Below, one piece after another: positions 9,950-19,800 of a DNA stretch of 64,000 nucleotides. The notes under the pieces were generated by a model. It was not told where the DNA came from and did not search any database. It saw only the letters and a program-made list of their open reading frames with translations. The translations under genes and the position numbers were made by a program. This DNA is from Gimesia algae. GTDB lineage: Bacteria > Planctomycetota > Planctomycetia > Planctomycetales > Planctomycetaceae. The stretch's first letter is position 1. Each line of letters opens with the position of its first letter. The DNA is taken from NCBI RefSeq assembly GCF_007746795.1, contig NZ_CP036343.1, positions 6,113,357 to 6,177,356 of the forward strand, in the 5' to 3' direction.

Positions 9950-12280
9950 TTATTTTTTGCCGTCATCCTGAGGGTAAAGTAACACGCGATCGTGGCAGAG
10001 CAGGATGAGATCTTTTCGATTATCACCGGTCAGGTCGGCGATGACTGCTTCCCGTGGATCCGAGCCCGACCGGTTGGATCGGGAAAATGTTTTCTCTTCG
10101 AAGACTTTGAAGTTCAAAGCGTGCTTCAGGCCCTCGTGTTCCTGGAAACTCAGGATTTCCACATGATGCGTGCGCAAGTCCAGGATGACAACGTCCGACT
10201 GACCATCGCCGTTCAGATCACCGGCGACGGAGTCGGTAAAATAGGCCTGCGGAATTTTCGATTCATATGAGGCCACATCTTTTAAAGTGGGAGGTGTCTG
10301 GCCTGAGTAGAGGATCCCGAACTGGCCACGACCGAACAAAACCAGATCGGGCTGTTGATCTCCATTCAAGTCAGCGACATGCGCGGACAGGAAGGGAAAT
10401 TCGCCGATCTCCACTTCTTTCCAGGGACGATAGACATTGGCTTCTTTTCGCAGGATGCGCAGTTTCTGCACACCCAGATCGACCAGCACGATTTCATCAC
10501 CGGGCTCGCCATCCAGGTTAATGTTGACGGCCCCGACCACGCGGGCTTTACTTTCGGGTGCATTAAATTGATCGAGCACCTGCCACTGATTGTCGGAATT
10601 CAAAACCAGCCTGCGGGCAAAATTGTTCTGCGCCGTCAGAATCCAGTCCCGTTTCGGGCCGCCAATGAAAATGGATTCCGGTTTAATTTCATCCAGATTG
10701 ATCCCCCCGGATGGGGTAATCAGTTGTGGCGTCTGTTTGGGGGTCAGGGTGACCATTTTGGGAGAACGGGAGAGCCCGTAAAACGCCATCAGTTCAAACA
10801 CTCCATCGCCGTTGGCATCAAGTTTGACTAATGATTTCGGGGAATCCAGGTTGGGTGGATCACTGGGAAACTGATAGTCGGACCAGGAACCGTCTGGATT
10901 TAACTTTAATGCCCGGAGCTCAGACATATTCCTGTTGTTCCGTGCGACATAGATTAATTCGGGTGACTTGTTGCCATCCAGGTCTGCCATTTCAAAGGCA
11001 ACGGGCTCACCTTTGATCGGCAGGATCTTGGGAAAGGCGAGCCGCTGATTTTCAAATGAGCTGACGCCGATAATCTTTTCCCGTTCGCTGAGGACGAACA
11101 CTTCCGCCCGTCCATCGCCGTTGATATCTTCAATGCGTAACTGTTCTACCCCCTGCAGCCCCGGGTAGGTCTGCCCCAGATCCAGGCCCCGGTCTTTCGA
11201 CTGCAGATACACCAGCATCTGTGCAGTTTCCGGGTCAGACACAACGACGTCGGTGATTCCGTCGCCGTTAATATCTCCCAGATCAAAACCGCGATTCCGT
11301 CCTGACCCTTCTTCGCCGAAACCATACAGGGTCAGTCGTTTGGAAAGATCGCCATTGAGAGTCGACGAATTTTCGAGCTGTTGAATTCTCATTCTCCCGG
11401 TCTGCGAATCGATCGTGAGAATTTCTGAACCTGGTTTGCTATCGATGTCTGCCAATGTGACCGAACGTGGATTCGAAAGTTCAAACCGGATTTCCGGTCC
11501 CAGGTTGCCGTCCGGTTTCTGCAGTCGAGCGCAGAGCATCTGATCTTTGCCGTCGCGGGTGGCATACGTAAAATCGTTGCGTCCATCCCCGTTCAGATCG
11601 GCGATGGCAGCGAGCCCGAGTTTAGGTGACGTATTCAGAATCGGCCGTGGCGTTTCCAGTTCCCCTTTCTGATCCTGCAGGATGACATAGGTATGGTTCG
11701 TGCCCAGAACGATCAAATCGGTTTTCTGATCATTGTTCAAATCGCCAGCAGCGATCGTCCACTGGGTTGACTGCAGGTCCGCCAGTCGAATGCGTTTGCG
11801 ATCGGACCATTCGCCTGTTTTGGACTGATAGCGGATAATCAGCCGGTCCGGTTCCGCCAGGTAAGCCAGATCATTCAAGCCGTCGCCATTGAAGTCACCC
11901 ACTGTCAGTGCAGAAATGGAGACATCCACGGGGATTTTGATGTGTTTTAAACGTGCATCGTTGGGAATGCCGTTGACTTCTTCTGTCATCTCATCGGGAG
12001 AGACTTTTTCGCCGGGTGCCCGTTGCTGCAGCACATCAATGCGGCTGTTACTGTTGTCAATCAGGATCAGATCATGCAGTCCATCCCCGTTCAGATCGTG
12101 GGCCAGCATATTGGAGGACCGGTCGGAGAGCTTGAAGAGTTCCAGTGGTTTAAAGCCATACGAATCTCCCAGCTTTGCTTTATCGTCTGCGATAACAGGC
12201 GTTTCTGCGCCTGCGACGCAGTAGACAGCCAGCAGCGTCAGGCAGAGAACTCTGATTGATTTACTTGAGCCGTTTAACAT
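9950..12280 (-). CDS. Secreted FG-GAP/VCBS repeat protein
   Basis: A 776-residue exported protein with an N-terminal signal peptide (hydrophobic stretch about residues 9-25, then AGAE). The mature part is a run of FG-GAP/VCBS repeats, seen as repeated D-[LI]-N-G-D-G or D-x-D-x-D-G calcium-binding loops (for example HDLNGDGLHDLILI, GDFNGDGLNDLAYL, GDINGDGITDVVVS, GDLNGDGQSDVVIL). This pattern predicts a calcium-stabilised beta-propeller outside the cytoplasm. The substrate or partner is unknown. The ATG at 12280 has a clear AAGGAG 6 bases upstream, better than the in-frame start at 12304. It lies downstream of sppA on the same strand with a 72-base gap. Confidence 0.88.
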   Translation of the reverse strand: MLNGSSKSIRVLCLTLLAVYCVAGAETPVIADDKAKLGDSYGFKPLELFKLSDRSSNMLAHDLNGDGLHDLILIDNSNSRIDVLQQRAPGEKVSPDEMTEEVNGIPNDARLKHIKIPVDVSISALTVGDFNGDGLNDLAYLAEPDRLIIRYQSKTGEWSDRKRIRLADLQSTQWTIAAGDLNNDQKTDLIVLGTNHTYVILQDQKGELETPRPILNTSPKLGLAAIADLNGDGRNDFTYATRDGKDQMLCARLQKPDGNLGPEIRFELSNPRSVTLADIDSKPGSEILTIDSQTGRMRIQQLENSSTLNGDLSKRLTLYGFGEEGSGRNRGFDLGDINGDGITDVVVSDPETAQMLVYLQSKDRGLDLGQTYPGLQGVEQLRIEDINGDGRAEVFVLSEREKIIGVSSFENQRLAFPKILPIKGEPVAFEMADLDGNKSPELIYVARNNRNMSELRALKLNPDGSWSDYQFPSDPPNLDSPKSLVKLDANGDGVFELMAFYGLSRSPKMVTLTPKQTPQLITPSGGINLDEIKPESIFIGGPKRDWILTAQNNFARRLVLNSDNQWQVLDQFNAPESKARVVGAVNINLDGEPGDEIVLVDLGVQKLRILRKEANVYRPWKEVEIGEFPFLSAHVADLNGDQQPDLVLFGRGQFGILYSGQTPPTLKDVASYESKIPQAYFTDSVAGDLNGDGQSDVVILDLRTHHVEILSFQEHEGLKHALNFKVFEEKTFSRSNRSGSDPREAVIADLTGDNRKDLILLCHDRVLLYPQDDGKK

Positions 12281-12352
12281 CCTGTCTCCTTGCTGTATTT
12301 CCAAACTGCGACGAGTTGATTTTCTGTATTTCGATCAGCATAACCAGAAACT

Positions 12353-14161
12353 TTACTGGACGCGAATCTCGAACGGCATAATTGTCAGTGACTTTTCCCG
12401 TGCCAGTAAATTGATCAGGTCCATTTTTTTCAGCTGTTCGGCCAGACCCGGTGCAATGGAATCCAGCATGCGTGAGATCTGCTGACGCTGCTGTGTCTCA
12501 CCATCGGCAGAGCCGAACAACTGCTCGAACGGGCTGGTCGGTCGGGGGAGAATCAGTTTTTCAAACTTCTCACCATCTTTGATTTTTCCGAGTTTGCGTG
12601 CATGTTCGATGGCTTCATCCAGTGTTCCCAACTGGTCCACGAGCCCTAATTTCAGCGCCATTTCTCCGGTATAGACCCGACCTCGCGCCAGTGCTTCCAG
12701 TTTGTCGTAATCCATTTTGCGGCCGGTGGCTGCTTTTTCGGTAAACTGTTTATAGATGGCGTTCAGCATTCCCGTCACGGCGACGCGTTCCGATTCCGTA
12801 AAACCACTCAGCGGGCTGAAGGTTCCACTGTTACTGCCGCGCGAAATCACACTGGTTGTGATCCCGATTTTCTTGTAGAGGCCTTCAATCGCCAGTTTGC
12901 CGCCCACCACGCCAATCGAACCGGTCAGTGTACCGGGTTCGGCAAAAATGCGTTCTGCCCCCATGGAAATATAGTAACCACCACTGGCGGCGACATCACC
13001 CATGCTGACGACAACCGGCTTCCCGGCTTCTTCGAGTGCGCGCCACATCAGATCACTGGCGAGGGCGCTGCCTCCCGGACTGTCGACACGCAGGACTATG
13101 GCTTTGACCTGATCATCGTCGGCCGCTTTTTTGACCGCCTTGATAAACGTGTCTGAACCCAGGACATTGCCTCCCATGAGACCTCCCTGAGCAGACGAAC
13201 CGGACATAATGGCCCCCGTGGCATAAATCACAGCAATCCGCGGTCCCGAACCGATGCGCTGTGAGGAATCGATGCCGGCCAGCAGGTCCATCAGTTTGAT
13301 CAGCCCGGCGATACCGGAGAAATCGGTGTCGGCCCGTTTTTTCGCATACTTTTTGATCAGCTTGACTTCGTTTTTACTTTTGTCCCCCGTGAGCAGTCTG
13401 GGCAGCTGATCTTCATAGGCAATGTGATCAATCAGTCCCAGCTTCTTTGCTTCTGCTGCCATATAGGGACCACCGTTGATGGCCGCTTCGACTTTTTCAG
13501 CAGACAATCCCCGGGATTCGGAGATCATATCCGTAATCTGTCCGAAATAATTATCGAGCAATGCTTCCATTTCTTCGCGAAACGCCTCGCTCATTTCGGT
13601 ACGCGTGTAAGGTTCTGCAGCAGACTTGTATTTGCCGACCCGCAGGATATCCGGTTTGATATCAAGAATATCGAACAGATTCTTATAAAAACTGACTTCC
13701 GCCCGCAGCCCCAGCAGGATCAGTGAAGCCGACTCGGGCATCACGATCTGATCACAGGCGGATGCGATCAGGTAATCTTTGGTCATCCCCGATTCAATCC
13801 AGGCGAAAACTTTCTTGTCGTTCTTGCGAACTTTTTTAATCGCCTGTCGCAATTCATTCAATTTGGCCCAGCCGAGCTCAGTCCCTTTGAAATGCAGTAC
13901 GACGCCGGTCAGCGATTTATCTTCCGCCGCCTTTTCCAGCCGTGAGACTACTTTGGACAATGATTCGGTGACATCGCCAAACAGGCCGGGCATCTGCGGA
14001 CCTTCAGGATACGAGCCTTTGATCACCATGTGAGCCCAGTTTTCGCGAGTGGGCTTCTTTTCCTCTTCCGCAGCAGAAGCCGAGTTTTGAGTTAGAATGA
14101 ACGCACATCCCAGCAGCAATGCAACAAGGAACCCACAATTTTTATGAACAGGCATCGACAT
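12353..14161 (-). CDS. sppA: Signal peptide peptidase SppA, long (67-kDa) type
   Basis: A 602-residue serine protease that degrades cleaved signal peptides at the cytoplasmic membrane. It has a signal peptide or anchor (about residues 8-30) and two tandem S49 domains, as in E. coli SppA. The catalytic dyad can be placed: Lys179 in the GKYKSAAEPYTR segment and Ser393 in MGDVAASGGYY. The RVDSPGGS motif (about 358-365) and the TGSIGV block are also present. The ATG at 14161 has GGAG 7 bases upstream. The downstream FG-GAP gene may share its transcript. Confidence 0.93.
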   Translation of the reverse strand: MSMPVHKNCGFLVALLLGCAFILTQNSASAAEEEKKPTRENWAHMVIKGSYPEGPQMPGLFGDVTESLSKVVSRLEKAAEDKSLTGVVLHFKGTELGWAKLNELRQAIKKVRKNDKKVFAWIESGMTKDYLIASACDQIVMPESASLILLGLRAEVSFYKNLFDILDIKPDILRVGKYKSAAEPYTRTEMSEAFREEMEALLDNYFGQITDMISESRGLSAEKVEAAINGGPYMAAEAKKLGLIDHIAYEDQLPRLLTGDKSKNEVKLIKKYAKKRADTDFSGIAGLIKLMDLLAGIDSSQRIGSGPRIAVIYATGAIMSGSSAQGGLMGGNVLGSDTFIKAVKKAADDDQVKAIVLRVDSPGGSALASDLMWRALEEAGKPVVVSMGDVAASGGYYISMGAERIFAEPGTLTGSIGVVGGKLAIEGLYKKIGITTSVISRGSNSGTFSPLSGFTESERVAVTGMLNAIYKQFTEKAATGRKMDYDKLEALARGRVYTGEMALKLGLVDQLGTLDEAIEHARKLGKIKDGEKFEKLILPRPTSPFEQLFGSADGETQQRQQISRMLDSIAPGLAEQLKKMDLINLLAREKSLTIMPFEIRVQ

Positions 14162-14482
14162 CAGAAATCTCCAGAACAGGGACGTATGTATTGTTTGCAG
14201 AGTCAGAAGCGTTGTGCTGCAGCAGAAGAGATCACTCTGGAAAACGTTAAATTCGTATTAACTGCTATAAGCAGTCTAAGTGGAACGACAGGCTACGGTC
14301 AAGAAAGAGTTGACTGATGCTCCCGTTATACGCCCTGAAATGTCTTTGCTTTAGAAAATTCCTGCGGGAAAAACCAAAAAGTGTTGTCAGAGGATGCTTC
14401 ATTTGTCACACTGGAACCGCTGGATTCGCGCGTGATCTCTGGTCTCTGCTTCTTTCCCTGTACTCACTGTGGTTTATCAAAC
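14162..14482. other. Divergent intergenic region between sppA and a secreted-protein gene
   Basis: These 321 bases separate two divergently transcribed genes and should hold both promoters. An in-frame extension of the rightward gene covers its right part but lacks a signal peptide and looks non-coding. No reliable -35/-10 pair or repeat was found. Confidence 0.4.
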
Positions 14483-15301
14483 ATGTCTGTACGTGCTTTA
14501 TTTCTGTCACTGCTCTGCGTTGTTTCTTTCTCGGGTCCCCTGTCTGCACAGGGACTGATCTGGGAACTGCCCGCCGATGGCTCCTGGGTCCGCTATGAAG
14601 GGACCTATGAAAAAGAGATGCCGGGCCCGGAATCCAATGATTTGAACGTCAAGCTACAATGGACGCGGCATCTGGTCATCAGTTCCGTAGGCTCTGAAAT
14701 GGCAGATTTCGACGGGGCACAGACTGCCTGTCGCTGGCTGGAGTTCAAATGCATCACCGGCAAATCAACGGAATCCGGAGTGGCTCCCGGGGTTTCCGGA
14801 CCTCGAATTTATAAGGTGCTGGTTCCAGAAAAAGCGATCAACGGTGAGATCAAAGAGACGATTGGTAAAAATGAACTGCCGATTACCTTTCTGCCGATCA
14901 TTCGCGGCTATCGAAAAACCGGCGACCGGCCTGTCGAGCCACTGAAAACCAACGTGCTGCGATTCTACCCCATGATCACCATGCTGGAACACTACACCCA
15001 ATGGGATTCCGTAGGAGAGCCTGCCAGTATGGAAACACCGGCTGCGACTGTCTCCGCGCGGGAATACCAGGGGACCTTCATCAGTGAAAGCACCACGACC
15101 CGGTCCAAAAACCAGGGCAAAATCTGGAGAACATCCGAAATTCCGTTCGGCGTGGCCAAATGGTCCGTGGTCATCACACGCGAAACCAAGGGGGGAACCC
15201 AGCCCCGAACCGAGTTCAAACAGACCTCCCTGATTCAGGTGAACATGTCGGCCCACGAAGTGGGTAAAAATGCAGAGAGCGAACTGCCGGCCTCACACTG
15301 A
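14483..15301 (+). CDS. Secreted protein of unknown function
   Basis: Unrecognised 272-residue protein. From the ATG at 14483 it starts with a typical signal peptide (MSVRALFLSLLCVVSFSGPL, then SAQG), so this start is preferred to the one 34 codons upstream, which would bury the signal. The mature part begins WELPADGSWVRYEG and is a beta-rich globular region with few charged repeats. No catalytic motif or lipobox is evident. A location in the periplasm or at the surface is inferred from the signal only. The next gene on the same strand starts 244 bases downstream. Confidence 0.7.
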   Translation: MSVRALFLSLLCVVSFSGPLSAQGLIWELPADGSWVRYEGTYEKEMPGPESNDLNVKLQWTRHLVISSVGSEMADFDGAQTACRWLEFKCITGKSTESGVAPGVSGPRIYKVLVPEKAINGEIKETIGKNELPITFLPIIRGYRKTGDRPVEPLKTNVLRFYPMITMLEHYTQWDSVGEPASMETPAATVSAREYQGTFISESTTTRSKNQGKIWRTSEIPFGVAKWSVVITRETKGGTQPRTEFKQTSLIQVNMSAHEVGKNAESELPASH

Positions 15302-15544
15302 AGGTTACTGGCCTGCTCAGAGTCGAGTCTCCCCTGTCCTGCCTGACCCGATTTCAGGCGGGATTCCTGTTCGATTTGCAAACAATGCCACCCGAGACTT
15401 GACGCTGTCCTCACAGGTGAAAAGAATCAGGTGTTTACGAACATCTTTGCTTCCCCGGTGTCTGCGGGGGGGGAACTCCCGAGATCTGATATCGGTTTTC
15501 AGATCCACCCACTTTTATTCATTCAGAGAACAAAGATCACCATT

Positions 15545-16744
15545 ATGTCGATGCAGCTCTCAGCTACTGTTCAGAAACTCAAACCTTCCGCGACCATTGC
15601 CGCTGCAGCAAAAGCCAAGGAATTAAAAAGTACCGGCGTCAAAGTCTACGAGTTCACCCTGGGAGAGCCCGACTTCACCACCCCTGCTCATATCTGCCAG
15701 GCAGCAAAGGACGCGATGGATGCTGGCCAGACCCATTATACACCGGCGGCCGGAACGCTCGAAGTCAAACAGGCGATCTGCGATGCCTACCAGCGTGACT
15801 ATGGTTTGAGCTATCAGCCAAACCAGGTGGTCGTCTCCAACGGGGCCAAGCATTCGATTCATAATGTATTGACCGCCTTGTGTGGACCCGGCGATGAAGT
15901 CATCATCCCGACTCCCTACTGGGTGAGCTACAGTGCCCTGGTTGAACTGACCGGTGCCACTCCCGTGATGGTCGAAACATCAGAAGAGAGCGGCTTCTGC
16001 ATGAACGCAGAACAGTTCGCTGCTGCCATCACTCCGAAAACCAAACTGATGATGCTCAATAACCCGTGTAACCCGACCGGAGCCGCCTACCCGGTGGAAA
16101 CACTGGAAGCACTGGCGAAAGTCGCGGTTGAAAAAGATGTGGCGGTCCTCTCGGACGAGATCTATGAAAAGCTGATCTACGAAGGTTCCGAATTCCGCAG
16201 CTTCGCTTCCTTTGGCCCCGAAGTCGCTGCATTAACGATTATTGTGAGTGGCGTCAGTAAAGCCTACGCGATGACCGGCTGGCGTATTGGCTGGACGCTG
16301 GCCAGCCCCGAGTTAACCGCCGCGATGACCAAGCTGCAGAGCCAGGAGACATCCAATCCCTGCAGCATCAGCCAGGCCGCGACGATCGCTGCCCTGTCCG
16401 GTCCCCAGGAAAGTGTGGCCGACATGCTGACCGCGTTCAAAGAACGTCGGGCGTATGTTCTGGAACGCCTGCGAAAATTCCCGGACATCAGCTTCGCGGA
16501 ACCAGGGGGTGCGTTTTACGCCTTCTTCAATGTGAGTGCCCACTTCAACAAACCACTGGGTGGTGGCAAAGTGGTAACCGATTCCAGCGAATTCTGCACC
16601 GCGCTGCTGGAAGAAGCCCACGTGGCACTGGTGACCGGCGATGCCTTTGGGGCACCGGGTTATGTCCGTCTGTCGTTTGCAACGGACCTGAAAACCCTCG
16701 AGGCCGGCCTGGATCGCATCGAGCAGTTTCTGTCACCGGCTTAA
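15545..16744 (+). CDS. PLP-dependent aminotransferase class I (aspartate aminotransferase type)
   Basis: A 399-residue fold-type I aminotransferase, probably an aspartate or aromatic aminotransferase of the Ib subgroup. Visible family motifs are the substrate loop YEFTLGEPDFTTP (near residue 36), NPCNPTGAAYP (PLP ring and carboxylate contacts), DEIYEKLIYEG, and SGVSKAYAMTGWRIGW, whose Lys forms the Schiff base. A C-terminal FATDLKTLEAGLDRI matches the family end. The ATG at 15545 gives normal family length; the preceding 38 in-frame codons are atypical. It ends just before a strong hairpin terminator. Confidence 0.92.
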   Translation: MSMQLSATVQKLKPSATIAAAAKAKELKSTGVKVYEFTLGEPDFTTPAHICQAAKDAMDAGQTHYTPAAGTLEVKQAICDAYQRDYGLSYQPNQVVVSNGAKHSIHNVLTALCGPGDEVIIPTPYWVSYSALVELTGATPVMVETSEESGFCMNAEQFAAAITPKTKLMMLNNPCNPTGAAYPVETLEALAKVAVEKDVAVLSDEIYEKLIYEGSEFRSFASFGPEVAALTIIVSGVSKAYAMTGWRIGWTLASPELTAAMTKLQSQETSNPCSISQAATIAALSGPQESVADMLTAFKERRAYVLERLRKFPDISFAEPGGAFYAFFNVSAHFNKPLGGGKVVTDSSEFCTALLEEAHVALVTGDAFGAPGYVRLSFATDLKTLEAGLDRIEQFLSPA

Positions 16745-16776
16745 CAGTCGCCTGATTTCAACTGACACAACAATAA

Positions 16777-16810
16777 AAAACACCATCCCGATTTCCCGGG
16801 ATGGTGTTTT
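16777..16810. terminator. Bidirectional intrinsic terminator
   Basis: A perfect 14-bp inverted repeat (AAAACACCATCCCG and its complement) with a 6-base loop, preceded by an A-run and followed by a T-rich stretch. It sits between the aminotransferase stop (16744) and the convergent stop of the beta-helix gene (16851), so it can end transcripts from both sides. Confidence 0.9.
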
Positions 16811-16850
16811 TGTTTTTCACTGATACTCAGATCAGACGAGTGTCTTGATC

Positions 16851-19800
16851 TTAGTACTGTCCCCAGCCATAAGGCATTTCGCCAGGAATGACCCCACCAT
16901 AGTAGATACCGCGGGCATCGTCGGTTTCGAGGTAGGGATCTATGTCCATGGTAAAGATCCCGCCAATGTCACCTGAGGTATCAAGACGGAAGGTACTGGC
17001 TCCCATTCCTGAGTAGAGGAAGTTCCCTGCACCCGGATCAATATAGTCTGGGATACGAGCAGCCTGACGTTGAGCATTACGACGTCGTGTAGTCGAAGTG
17101 AATGGTCCATCGAAGGGAGGGCTGGTGGTATTCAAACGTGATTTGAAGGTATCTGCATTGTTGTAGAAGGCTCCGACATTAGTCGTATCAGATGAGATGA
17201 CTGTGTTATTATCCCACAACAGGTCCAGTCGAGCGAGTGCATCGGACTGGAAGGTATTGATGACGGTCGGGTCGATAGTGGCTCCCCAGGTTCCGGCTGA
17301 TGCAGCCGGATCAACCGTTGATGTGAAGGACTCAAAGTAGACATCATCACCCAGGTTACCTGTCAGGGTATTATTTGTGACAGACATAATCACACCTGAT
17401 GTATCGAAGACACCCGCACCATTGCTGGCAAACCCACCGTCATTCTGTGAACCGCCGGTTCCAGTAAAGGCGCGAGTGGTACCGACTCGAACGACCAGAC
17501 CAGTTGAACTGAAACCGCTGTCGCGACCGTTGTCGATGATCTGGTTATTATCCATATCCATTCTCAGAAAAACATCCTGGAAGAGGCTTCCGTCGGAAGC
17601 CAGAGCAGTCGTCGCGGGGTCTGTCTGGTTCTGTGTGAGCGATGCAGTGTAGACCACATATACCCCTTCCAGGCGGTTTTCATTCACGATGTTATTGTTA
17701 AAGTCGATGTTGATGGTAGATGCTGAACCAACGAGACCAGGTCGAGCCAGGACATCGAAGCCACGACCGCCGTTGAAGTCAATCACGTTGCCATCAATAT
17801 TCAGGTCATAAAGCCCTGACAGGACATTCATGAATTCAATACCGTCTCCACCGTTGCGGGTGATATCGTTGTTGGTAATGGTCATGTTGTTATAGCCTGG
17901 CAGATCCATATCGATACCGATTTCAGCATTCTCTGCGATATAGTTGCGAGCAATCGTGACAGTACCAGCGCCCGTGATGCCGATACCGTCGACACCGTTA
18001 TCTACGATCATGTTGCCCAGAGCAGAATCTGCCGCGTTACCGATGACGAGTCCATCAGAGGCAGCTGCCAGTTGGATACCATCGCCAGCGTTTTCAGCAA
18101 TGTAGTTGCGGGTCCAGTCTCCGGTGACACCCCGGGCGTCTCCTCCAGAATTAGTAAGCTCAGTGGTGCGAATACCATTGGTGTCGTTACCGGTAATGAA
18201 GTTGCTGTCAATATCAGCAGATAAGACGGCGTCCGATTCGACCCTGATATCAATACCGTTCAGAGTATTATCCGTGATTGTATTATTGTTGATGGTGTAG
18301 GTATCAGTTTTGTTGGCAGCAGACGCTGTCAAATCGATACCATCCAGAGTATTTGTGGTAAAGGTGTTGTAGCTGATGTCGATATCGGTCATCACGCCAT
18401 CAGAGGTACGTTCCATTTCAAGGCCGTTGCCTCCATTGTTTGTGAACAGGTTTCCGAAGTCAGAAGAGCTGCCACCAATTGTGATGTTGTCGATCGTACC
18501 GAAGTCACCCAGGTTGTTCCCGGTCACGGTCATCAACAGACCGGACGCAGCACTGTTCTGGATGACGCTCCGCTGAATCGTGCTGTTCGTTAAGGTAGCA
18601 GTATCCCGCACGATAAATCCGACCCCCTCACCGGTAAACTCACTGCTTAAAGTGGTGTCAAAGGTGGTATCAAAGTTGTGCTGATCAATGTCAACCTGGT
18701 TGGTTGTATTCCCGATTAACATCAACCCGATATGGGCATCGCCGTTGTTCTGAAATGTATTGGTCAGAGCATTATCGATGGCTGCCAGATCACCAAACTC
18801 CAGGGTCACGCCGCCATTCCCGCCGATGGTCGTTGTACCATCAACCGTACCGCCGACACCGAAACCGGAACCGTCATCACCATTGGGCAGATCCGGAGCG
18901 CGACCGACAAAGGTATTCCTTGTGATGGATGCCGTTGTCCGAACATCGCTCGTATCAAACGAGATCCCGTCGGTTCCTGTCAGGTTGCGATTGAAATTGT
19001 TGGAATCGATACTGCCCAGCGTATTGACGGCTGTATCAGTTCCCCCCAGAGCTTCTCCGCCCAGGAACATACCGGCTGCTGTATTGTTACTGAAATCGTT
19101 CTCAGAAATCAGGGAGGTTGTGAAGACACCGCCGGTGTTGTTCACAATACTCATCCCGTGACGGGTATTGCCTGTGAATGAGTTACTGCCGATGGAAGGC
19201 GAACCAAAGCCGGTCAGATCAATCGTACCTGTGGTTAGAGTAATGGCTAAACCATCCTGTGTGTTACCGGTGGCAGTGTTGTTGATAATACTGCCGCCGA
19301 TCGCACCATCGTTTGTTGTATTCAGGCTGATACCGTTCTGACCGTTACTGCTGAAGACGTTTGCCGTCGAGTTGATATTACCGATATTCAGATTGATGGT
19401 TGAACCGGTACCATCCGATGTGGCAACAAAACCATCAATCGCGTTGTTACTGGCATTGATGTTTGTCATACCCAGATTATCTACACCATCTGATAAAGCA
19501 GACAATGTACCGCCGGCAGTCGCATTAAAACCGATACCGTAGCCTGAGTTGTTGCTGGCTATGATCGTATCAAAGCTGTTGAAGTCGATGGTGCTCGCAT
19601 TGGAATTCACTTGCAGACCACCCCTTGTGGCATTGATATTATTGCTGAAAGTATTGGTGGAGAAATCCGTATCAATCGTAGAACCACCATTGGCAGTCAT
19701 GATCATCCCGGTCCCGTTGGCATTTGCTGTATTTCCGGTGATACCCAGGGTGGTGACACCATCCGTGGCAGTGCCTACCCCATCAATAGAACTTCCGCCG